A stretch of DNA of 28,799 bases from Cellulomonas sp. GTDB lineage: Bacteria > Actinomycetota > Actinomycetes > Actinomycetales > Cellulomonadaceae. The position numbers were made by a program, and so were the translations under genes. The notes below the pieces were generated by a model. It was not told where the DNA came from and ran no database searches. It was given only the letters and a program-made list of their open reading frames with translations. Shown one piece after another: positions 23,778 to 28,799 of the stretch; position 1 is the stretch's first letter, and every line of letters begins with the position of its first letter. The stretch covers positions 1-28,799 of the forward strand of contig DAIDJQ010000185.1 in NCBI GenBank assembly GCA_027451305.1, given 5' to 3'.

Positions 23778-24226
23778 GGTGCGCCTGCCGAGGTGAACCG
23801 CTCGACGGGTCCGGCCGCGGATTGGGACACGACGATGCCGCCGACACCGGGCAGCACCGAGAGGGATCGGCCGGTGACGACGACCTGAACCTGGCCCGCC
23901 GCCGGGCTCGACGCGGTGGCCGCGGCGGTCAGGAGGGTGTCGGCGCCGTGGTTGGCGACGAACGCCAGCGCACTGTCCCGGCCCGCCGTGGGGGTGGAGC
24001 CGTAGGCGCGCGCGACGCTCACTCCTTGCTGGGCGGCGGCCAGGGCGAGGGAGCGGGCGTGGAACCACAACGCGTACTGGATGAGCGCGGTGACGATCAG
24101 CAGCAGGACTGGGAACACGATCGCCAGCTCTAGGGTGATCGACCCCCGGTCACCGGCAGGTGCGCGTCGCCGGACGGCCGGTCTGCCGGTGCGGGCCGGG
24201 GCGCGCTGGCGCATGAGGCGGCCCAT
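23774..24226 (-). CDS. TadE-like pseudopilin, second copy
   Basis: This 150-residue protein starts at ATG 24226, which shares one base with the stop of the small pilin gene (TGATG). The N-terminus is very basic (RLMRQRAPARTGRPAVRRRAP). Then comes DRGSITLELAIVFPVLLLIVT, again G followed by S-I-T-L-E with glutamate at +5 and a long hydrophobic helix. A TadE-like helix YALWFHARSLALAAAQQGVSVARAYG follows, then a soluble domain with VQVVVTGRSLSVLPG. Unlike the first copy it has no cysteines. The two TadE-like proteins and TadG probably form a minor-pilin complex. It should need processing by a prepilin peptidase encoded elsewhere. Confidence 0.82.
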   Translation of the reverse strand: MGRLMRQRAPARTGRPAVRRRAPAGDRGSITLELAIVFPVLLLIVTALIQYALWFHARSLALAAAQQGVSVARAYGSTPTAGRDSALAFVANHGADTLLTAAATASSPAAGQVQVVVTGRSLSVLPGVGGIVVSQSAAGPVERFTSAGAP

Positions 24227-24426
24227 CAGTTGATCTGGTTGACGCGGCGTTGGACAGCGGCGGTGATCGCGGCCACGAGGAGGCCGGCGACCAGGATCAG
24301 GCCGAGCACGATGATGACCAGCTCGAGCGTGGTCGCCCCCACGTCGTTGGCCACCCGATCGCGGACCCGCGCCCGGGTCTGGATGAGGAGAGCGTTGAGG
24401 TAGGCGAGGGTCAGCAGTGCGGGCAT
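24226..24426 (-). CDS. Small Flp-type prepilin-like protein
   Basis: This 66-residue protein starts at ATG 24426 with GGAGGAA seven bases upstream. After a leader of about 30 residues with several arginines (LIQTRARVRDRVANDV), the sequence GATTLELVIIVLGLILVAGLL shows a prepilin site: cleavage after G leaves A-T-T-L-E with glutamate at +5, then a hydrophobic helix. The end, AAVQRRVNQIN, is short. The mature chain of about 36 residues fits a Flp major pilin, but the leader is longer than that of typical Flp pilins, and a role as minor subunit cannot be excluded. It lies between tadC and the tadE-like genes. The gene is supported by its ribosome site and position. Confidence 0.72.
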   Translation of the reverse strand: MPALLTLAYLNALLIQTRARVRDRVANDVGATTLELVIIVLGLILVAGLLVAAITAAVQRRVNQIN

Positions 24427-24433
24427 GGCGGGG

Positions 24434-24440
24434 TTCCTCC
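24434..24440 (-). promoter_or_regulatory. Shine-Dalgarno site of the small pilin gene
   Basis: GGAGGAA on the minus strand lies seven bases before ATG 24426, in the 16-base gap after the tadC stop. It is among the clearest ribosome sites in the window and supports the short pilin gene against the much longer open frame around it. Confidence 0.7.
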
Positions 24441-24442
24441 TG

Positions 24443-25336
24443 TCAGCTGAGCAGGATGCGGACGAGGGCGGGGTAGCCGAGCAGGGCCATGAAGCACAGG
24501 CCCAGCAGCGAGACGGGGATGACCATGTGCTCGCTGGCGGCGTTGGCCTTGGCGGTGGCCGAGGCGAGCAGCTGGGTGCGCAGGGAGGCGGCGCGGGCGC
24601 GCAGGGTGGTGTAGACGGCGGCGCCGTCGCGGCCGGCCAGGCGCATGATGTCGGCCACATCCCCGAGCTCGGTAACCCCGGTGGCGGCCGCCAGGTCGGT
24701 CAGGCCGGTCCACGAGGGTTGCCCGGCCAGCTCGGCGCGCAGCAGCCCGTCGCGGATGCGGGTGAACACGGGTGAGCCGCCGATGCCGGCGGCACGGTCG
24801 AGGGCCTCCGTGGGTCCGGCGTCGGCGAGGCGTTCCATCGCGACCAGCTCCAGGAAGACGCCGGTGGCCTGCCGCAGCCGCAGGCGGGCGGCGGTGGCGT
24901 CCTGCCGCAGGGTCAGGTCGGGCAGGAAGAAGAACACCCCACCCAAAACGACTCCGGCCGCGGCGGGCAGCCCGAACGGCAGCCGAATCCCGGCCAGGGC
25001 GAGGACGGCGGTGGCCAGGGGCGGGAAGGCGAGGCCGACCAGGCCGTAGCCGATCTTGCGCGCCGCCAGGTCCTCCGGCTGCATCTGCACGGTGCGCATA
25101 TCTGTGGCGTAGCGGGCCAGTCCCAGCATCTGTGCGGCCTGAGGCAGGAACTTGCCACCGAGCCGATCCCACCGCGTCGAAGGTGTCGCGGCCTCGCGGA
25201 GGGTGGTGTCAGTGGGCAGGAGCCGGTGGACGGCGTCGGCCAGGTCGGGGCGGGCTGGACTGAGCCCGGCGAGGGTGACGACGAGTCCGCCGCCGACGAG
25301 CCCGCCGGCGACCAAGGTCATCCACAGCGGTGTCAT
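24443..25336 (-). CDS. tadC: TadC-like type II/IV secretion F-domain membrane protein
   Basis: This 297-residue protein has an N-terminal span (WMTLVAGGLVGGGLVVTLAGL), a soluble stretch, then two spans near 100-145 (LVGLAFPPLATAVLALAGI and AAGVVLGGVFFFLPDLTL). The T2SSF domain follows (RLRQATGVFLELVAMERLADAGPTEAL, GSPVFTRIRDGLLRAEL, LGDVADIMRLAGRDGAAVYTTLRAR), with a last span SLLGLCFMALLGYPALVRILL. It is an inner-membrane platform protein of the tad pilus, where TadB and TadC pair and the TadA ATPase drives them. ATG 25336 overlaps a TGA (ATGA) that looks like the stop of a lost upstream gene, as tadB usually lies there. No tadB, tadA or tadZ is seen upstream; the recombinase genes occupy that place. 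Expression may therefore be impaired. Confidence 0.85.
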   Translation of the reverse strand: MTPLWMTLVAGGLVGGGLVVTLAGLSPARPDLADAVHRLLPTDTTLREAATPSTRWDRLGGKFLPQAAQMLGLARYATDMRTVQMQPEDLAARKIGYGLVGLAFPPLATAVLALAGIRLPFGLPAAAGVVLGGVFFFLPDLTLRQDATAARLRLRQATGVFLELVAMERLADAGPTEALDRAAGIGGSPVFTRIRDGLLRAELAGQPSWTGLTDLAAATGVTELGDVADIMRLAGRDGAAVYTTLRARAASLRTQLLASATAKANAASEHMVIPVSLLGLCFMALLGYPALVRILLS

Positions 25337-25443
25337 CGCGCACCGCCGGGTGCTTCTATCTCAGATGTCACCAGTTCGTTGGAGCGCCTCCACCCGTGCT
25401 GGGACCGTGACCTGCGGTGCGACCCCTTGGACTGTCGCGCACC
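25336..25443 (+). repeat. 9-bp direct repeat TCGCGCACC, two copies 99 bp apart
   Basis: Copies at 25336-25344 and 25435-25443 lie in the non-coding junction. They could be recombinase arm sites, or traces of the insertion, or chance in GC-rich DNA. Confidence 0.35.
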
Positions 25444-25524
25444 ATAGGGTGACAGGCTGTCAAGATTCATGACGCATCTGCTAGGTTCCAGACGTTCCAT
25501 TCGGGAAGTCGAAGTGGCGGTGTC
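25337..25524. other. Junction between tad cluster and recombinase trio, possible element end and promoter region
   Basis: These 188 bases separate the leftward tadC from the rightward recombinase gene. A TGA at 25333-25335 overlapping the tadC ATG is the relic expected if a coupled gene ended here. A 9-bp direct repeat TCGCGCACC occurs at 25336-25344 and 25435-25443. A perfect small palindrome TGACA-GGC-TGTCA lies at 25450-25462. The last 90 bases are comparatively AT-rich and probably hold the recombinase promoter. No gene is seen. Confidence 0.5.
25450..25462. promoter_or_regulatory. Palindrome TGACA-N3-TGTCA, candidate operator for the recombinase genes
   Basis: TGACAGGCTGTCA is a perfect palindrome with a three-base centre, 63 bases before the recombinase ATG. 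Its place suits a binding site of the XRE-like protein encoded in the same unit or of a recombinase. Binding is not shown. Confidence 0.35.
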
Positions 25525-26622
25525 ATGGGTCTGGCGGCAGTGCGTTCTGTGGGCTCGGCTCGTAGCGCGCGCGGGGCGGTGGATCCTGATGACTTCGAGC
25601 AGGAGCTGATCGACCAGTACTCGCTCGCGCTCAGCGCGGTCGGGATCACCGACGGGACCGCGTCGGCGGACAGATCGACGATCTTCGAGTTCGCGCGGTT
25701 CTTGGGGCGGCCGATCTGGACCGCGTCGGTGGAGGATGTCGACCGCTTCCTGCGCGAGGCCCGTCGCGAGCGGCGCCTTGCCACTTCGACCGTGGCCAGC
25801 AAGGCGGGGTCGCTGGCGAAGTTCTACGACTTCGTGATCTCGCGCTACCAGGGCGACATCCACGCGCTGTTCGGGCACGTGGTGACCCAGCCGATCGATG
25901 AGTTCAACCGGCCGCGGGCGGTGGCCGCGGCCACGGCCGCGCGGATCCCACCCCGGGCGGAGGAGATCGGCGTGCTGTTCGAGGGGTGGCGTGAGTCCCT
26001 GCCAGCCGCGCGCAAGTACTTGCCCGCCGCCAGGGACTACCTGGCGGCGTCCTTGTGGCGACGGGTCGGGTTGCGGATCAACGAGACCGTGATGCTCGAC
26101 ATCGGGGACTGGCATCCCGAGCTCGGCACTCACGGCAAGCTGCATGTGCGCCATGGCAAGGGCAGCCGGGGTCGGGGGGCGAAGGTGCGGATCGTGCCGG
26201 CCATCGATGAGGTCGACGCACTGCTGGAGTGGTGGCTGACCGATGTGCGTCACCAGTTCGGTGACGACATCGACGACCCTGGTGCCCCGCTGCTGCCCAG
26301 CGAACGCCGCGACCGGATCAGTGGGCACTGCACCCGCGCGGGCGACGGTGCGCTGCGCACCGGCATGAACGAGGCGGTCGGGCGGTGGCTGCCCAGCTGG
26401 ACGGGACGACTCTCGCCCCACGTGCTGCGCCACTACTGCGCGTCCCACCTCTACGAGCAGGGGCTGACGCTCAAGGCCATCCAGGAACTGATGGGACACA
26501 GTTGGCTGTCCACGACGACCCAGTACGTCCACGTGCACTCCACCCACATCGAGGCCTCGTGGGCCTCGGCGAACGAGCGCACGCTGCGACGTTTGAGCAC
26601 ACCCGGCACGAAGGAGGGATGA
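25525..26622 (+). CDS. Tyrosine recombinase/integrase (intact catalytic set), first gene of a recombinase trio
   Basis: The protein has 365 residues. Residues 25-125 form a SAM-like core-binding domain (ELIDQYSLALSAVGI, STIFEFARFLGRP, TVASKAGSLAKFYDFV). The catalytic domain holds all residues: R184 in GLRINETVMLD, K212 in HGKGSRG, H299 and R302 in SPHVLRHYCASHL, H325 in LMGHSWLS and the nucleophile Y334 in TTQYVHVHS. It should be active in DNA strand exchange. It is followed four bases later by the HTH gene, whose GGAGGG ribosome site overlaps the end of this gene, so the three genes form one unit. Size and arrangement recall TnpA of Tn554-type elements (tnpA about 360 residues, a large tnpB and a small accessory gene), but gene order differs. 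No strong ribosome site precedes ATG 25525. Confidence 0.9.
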   Translation: MGLAAVRSVGSARSARGAVDPDDFEQELIDQYSLALSAVGITDGTASADRSTIFEFARFLGRPIWTASVEDVDRFLREARRERRLATSTVASKAGSLAKFYDFVISRYQGDIHALFGHVVTQPIDEFNRPRAVAAATAARIPPRAEEIGVLFEGWRESLPAARKYLPAARDYLAASLWRRVGLRINETVMLDIGDWHPELGTHGKLHVRHGKGSRGRGAKVRIVPAIDEVDALLEWWLTDVRHQFGDDIDDPGAPLLPSERRDRISGHCTRAGDGALRTGMNEAVGRWLPSWTGRLSPHVLRHYCASHLYEQGLTLKAIQELMGHSWLSTTTQYVHVHSTHIEASWASANERTLRRLSTPGTKEG

Positions 26623-26626
26623 AGCG

Positions 26627-26944
26627 ATGCGCTGGAACATGCGGATGAAGGCCGCCGAGGCGGGGATCTGGAAGTCGACCGAGCTACGACGCCAGCTCGC
26701 AGAGGCGGGACTGGAGATCAGCGCAGGGAAGATGTCCGGGCTGTGGGCCGGCACGCCGACCACGATCCGGCTCGACGACCTCGACGTGATCTGCTCGGTC
26801 CTGCACTGCATGCCGAGCGATGTGCTGATCTGCGAACCCGAGGTCGTCGCCGCACGCAGGCCGCAGGCTCGAGCCGTCGCCGAGCTCGGCGCCGGCAGGA
26901 GACGCACGACACCGGGACGGGCGAGGACCAAGCCGCCGGCGTGA
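26627..26944 (+). CDS. Small XRE/Cro-like helix-turn-helix protein of the recombinase trio
   Basis: This 105-residue protein starts at ATG 26627 with GGAGGG about eight bases upstream. Residues 3-62 form a Cro/C1-type HTH (MRMKAAEAGIWKSTELRRQL, then ISAGKMSGLWAGTPTTIRLDDLDVICSVL, CMPSDVLICEP). This is the HTH_26-like form frequent in actinobacterial mobile genes. The C-terminal tail of about 40 residues is basic and Pro/Arg-rich (RRTTPGRARTKPP). Its stop TGA overlaps the GTG of the third gene. It probably regulates the trio or acts as a directionality factor; the sequence does not decide this. Confidence 0.82.
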   Translation: MRWNMRMKAAEAGIWKSTELRRQLAEAGLEISAGKMSGLWAGTPTTIRLDDLDVICSVLHCMPSDVLICEPEVVAARRPQARAVAELGAGRRRTTPGRARTKPPA

Positions 26945-28713
26945 TCGGACCGAAGATGTGCGAGGTCTGCGGGCTGCGGCCTGAGGCGTTCAAGGCGCGG
27001 CGCTGGTGCTATGAGTGCAAGCCCGGTTCCAGGGGCAGGCCGCTGCCGTGCCGGCGCTGCGGGGCTGTTGGCGACTACTGGGCCGGGCGCCTGTGTCGGG
27101 GATGCCACCCGCACGCACCGCAGCGACCCGAGTCCTGCCGCGACTGCCTGGCCTGGGGCGCGACCCGCCTGCGCGGCTGGTTGTGCCAGGCCTGCACCAG
27201 TTGGCGCTACCTGCACCCCGGCACCGGGACGTGCATCTCCTGCCGCCGGGAGATCGCGGTCAACGACCACCACGCCTGCCGGCTGTGCTGGCTGCAGAGC
27301 TTCGAGCGCCAGGTCCGCGTCGGGCTGCCGCGCGACGTGCTCGCAGCCAACCGCGCCGGACAGCAGCTGTGGTTCGCCAACTTGTCCAGCTACCGCAACG
27401 GCTACCAGCCCCACCCCCGGCGCGACTACCGCCGGCCACAGGACCAGGTGCGGCCACTCGGGGACGACACCGACCTGCAGCTGAGCGCTCTCCCCGCCCA
27501 CCACTCCGGCCAGCAGGACCTGTTCGCCTACGACCGGGTCGAGGACCCCGCACGCGCGTTCGGCTTCGGTGATCCGCCGAGCAGCCGCTTCGCCGCCGTC
27601 CTCGACCGGCACGTCCTCGAGCACGCCGAACGCCACGGCTGGACCGAGCGCACCACGACCAGGGCCCGGATCACCGTTCGGGTCCTGCAAGCCCGCCACC
27701 GCATCCAGGGCCCACCGATCGCGACCAGCGACGTCCTGGAGCTGCGGAACCACGGGCTGCACGTGCGACTGGCCATGGTCGCGCTGGACGACGCCGGCCT
27801 GCTCGTCGATGACCGCTCGGCGACCCTGACGACCTGGTTCGAGCGCCAGATCACCGGCCTGCCTCAACCCATGACCGCCGAGCTGCGTACGTGGTTCGAC
27901 GTCTTGCACCACGGCAGCACGACCCCGCCGCGCAGCCGTCCTCGCCACGACGCAACGATCCGCACGCGAACCCGATGGGCGATGCCGACCCTGCGCACCT
28001 GGGCCGCTGCCGGTCACGAGTCTCTGCGCGAGATCACCCGCGAGGATCTCCTGGCCGTGCTGCCCGGCGAGGGCAACCCCCGGGTCACGCTCGGCAGGGC
28101 GCTGCGCTCGATCTTCGCCACCCTGAAGAAGCACCGGGTGCTGTTCATCGACCCGACCGCACGCCTGCGGATCGGCAACTTCGAGCGGCGCATCCCGATG
28201 CCCGTCGATCTCGAACGGATCCGGGCATCGTTCGACTCCCCGGACCCGACCGCTGCCGCCATCGCCGCAATGGTCGCCGTTCATGGCCTGCGCCCATCGG
28301 AGGTCACCGCTCTGCAGCTGGTCGACGTCCGAGATCACCGTGTCACGCTGCCCGACCGGAGCATCGTGCTGGCCCCGGCGACCAAGGCCCGGCTCGACGC
28401 CTACCTCGCCTACCGTCGCCAGCGCTGGCCCGGCACGATCAACCCGCACTTCTTCGTGCACATGAGGTCGGCTGCGACCACCGAACCGGTGCGGGTGCCC
28501 TGGCTGACCGACAAGCTCGGCGCCTCCCCGCGCGCCCTGCGCCAGGACCGCATCCTGGCCGAGGTCCACGCCGGCGGAGACCAACGCCGCATCTGCGACT
28601 TCTTCGGCGTGACCATCACCACCGCCGAGCACTACACCGGTACCCTCAACCACCCCGACCTGGACGACTTCATCAGCGAGCCAACCGGTTCGCGAACCCG
28701 CACCCCCACCTGA
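26941..28713 (+). CDS. Zinc-ribbon-rich tyrosine recombinase-like protein with degenerate catalytic site
   Basis: This 590-residue protein starts at GTG 26941, overlapping the HTH stop; ATG 26956 is an alternative that keeps all cysteines. The first 116 residues contain eight CxxC pairs (C7/10, C23/26, C37/40, C52/55, C66/69, C82/85, C98/101, C113/116), enough for four zinc ribbons in tandem. The middle (about 200-400) looks like an extended core-binding domain. The C-terminal 180 residues resemble the catalytic domain of tyrosine recombinases. R451 in HGLRPSEVTALQL is kept. In SPRALRQDR the usual histidine is R531 while R534 remains, the second histidine is replaced in FFGVTITT, and Y565 is kept in EHYTGTL. 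So it may need the first recombinase for full activity. It resembles in size and role the large TnpB-type partner of two-recombinase elements; this comparison is inference. Confidence 0.78.
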   Translation: MIGPKMCEVCGLRPEAFKARRWCYECKPGSRGRPLPCRRCGAVGDYWAGRLCRGCHPHAPQRPESCRDCLAWGATRLRGWLCQACTSWRYLHPGTGTCISCRREIAVNDHHACRLCWLQSFERQVRVGLPRDVLAANRAGQQLWFANLSSYRNGYQPHPRRDYRRPQDQVRPLGDDTDLQLSALPAHHSGQQDLFAYDRVEDPARAFGFGDPPSSRFAAVLDRHVLEHAERHGWTERTTTRARITVRVLQARHRIQGPPIATSDVLELRNHGLHVRLAMVALDDAGLLVDDRSATLTTWFERQITGLPQPMTAELRTWFDVLHHGSTTPPRSRPRHDATIRTRTRWAMPTLRTWAAAGHESLREITREDLLAVLPGEGNPRVTLGRALRSIFATLKKHRVLFIDPTARLRIGNFERRIPMPVDLERIRASFDSPDPTAAAIAAMVAVHGLRPSEVTALQLVDVRDHRVTLPDRSIVLAPATKARLDAYLAYRRQRWPGTINPHFFVHMRSAATTEPVRVPWLTDKLGASPRALRQDRILAEVHAGGDQRRICDFFGVTITTAEHYTGTLNHPDLDDFISEPTGSRTRTPT

Positions 28714-28799
28714 GCGCGTCACGGTGCACCGACCGTTCGGTTCGCCCCACGACCGCGTTCAGTGTTCGTGAACTGAGCGGAAAGGGTGAGGAAGCGGGG
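28714..28799. other. Non-coding right flank of the recombinase trio, cut by window end
   Basis: No gene is seen in these 86 bases. GTTCA and TGAAC (and, shifted, TCAGT and ACTGA) flank a TTCG-containing centre at about 28760-28780, a possible recombination core or weak hairpin. It lies where a right end or terminator of the trio would be expected. Confidence 0.35.

Noticed and set aside
25333..28722. Minus-strand open frame of over 1100 codons across the recombinase trio
   Set aside because: It is antisense to three well-supported genes, has no recognisable domain and a Gln/Arg/Gly-rich composition typical of shadows in GC-rich DNA.
1..28799. CRISPR arrays, rRNA or tRNA genes, classic insertion sequences with DDE transposase
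   Set aside because: No regularly spaced repeats, no tRNA-like or rRNA sequence and no DDE transposase motifs were seen on reading both strands; a tRNA-gene attachment site is therefore not visible in the window.

Overview
The window is GC-rich DNA with dense genes, frequent GTG starts and many 4-bp ATGA/GTGA overlaps. It carries the actinobacterial type of conjugation apparatus: a MobF-like TraA, a DUF4913 protein, an SCO6880-family protein and a VirB4-type ATPase. I read it as part of an integrative conjugative element or large conjugative plasmid of a high-GC actinomycete. The genus cannot be told from the sequence alone.

Layout. (1) 1-2286, plus strand: the C-terminal helicase half of the TraA relaxase (cut by the window edge) and a DUF4913 protein. 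(2) 2355-5972, minus strand: a three-gene ABC-3C defence operon made of an SMC-like DUF3732 ATPase, a middle component, and an effector with an N-terminal PD-(D/E)XK-like nuclease. (3) 5973-6387: non-coding DNA rich in inverted repeats. (4) 6388-15140, minus strand: the conjugation operon, transcribed from the pilin-like gene through a VirB6-like protein, SCO6880, a VirB4-like ATPase, a double DnaB-N protein, the VirD4-like coupling protein and a CHAP-like wall hydrolase to ArdC. (5) 15332-19860, plus strand: a second defence cassette with an N6-adenine methyltransferase, a probable restriction endonuclease and an AIPR-family protein. (6) 19922-25336, minus strand: a tad-type pilus cluster (tadC, a small Flp-like pilin, two TadE-like proteins, a TadG-like protein) ending in a very large membrane LysM-BTAD regulator-like protein. 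(7) 25525-28713, plus strand: a mobile-type trio of tyrosine recombinase, XRE-like HTH protein and zinc-ribbon-rich degenerate recombinase. It sits directly against the start of tadC, where tadB and tadA would normally be.

How the parts fit. TraA, the coupling protein and the T4SS genes would nick, unwind and export DNA. ArdC would protect the incoming strand from host restriction. The two defence cassettes flank the minus-strand conjugation operon at its two ends and look like cargo. Two of their proteins (ABC-3C effector and AIPR) share a G-[IV]-D ... Q-S-K nuclease signature, and the restriction enzyme candidate has a different S-x-K arrangement. The recombinase trio looks like a later insertion that removed or displaced the upstream half of the tad operon.

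The points most worth a second look are the nuclease-armed ABC-3C operon, the methyltransferase/S-x-K nuclease/AIPR cassette, the recombinase with eight CxxC pairs and missing catalytic histidines, the stand-alone double DnaB-N protein, and the structured non-coding block before the ABC-3C operon.
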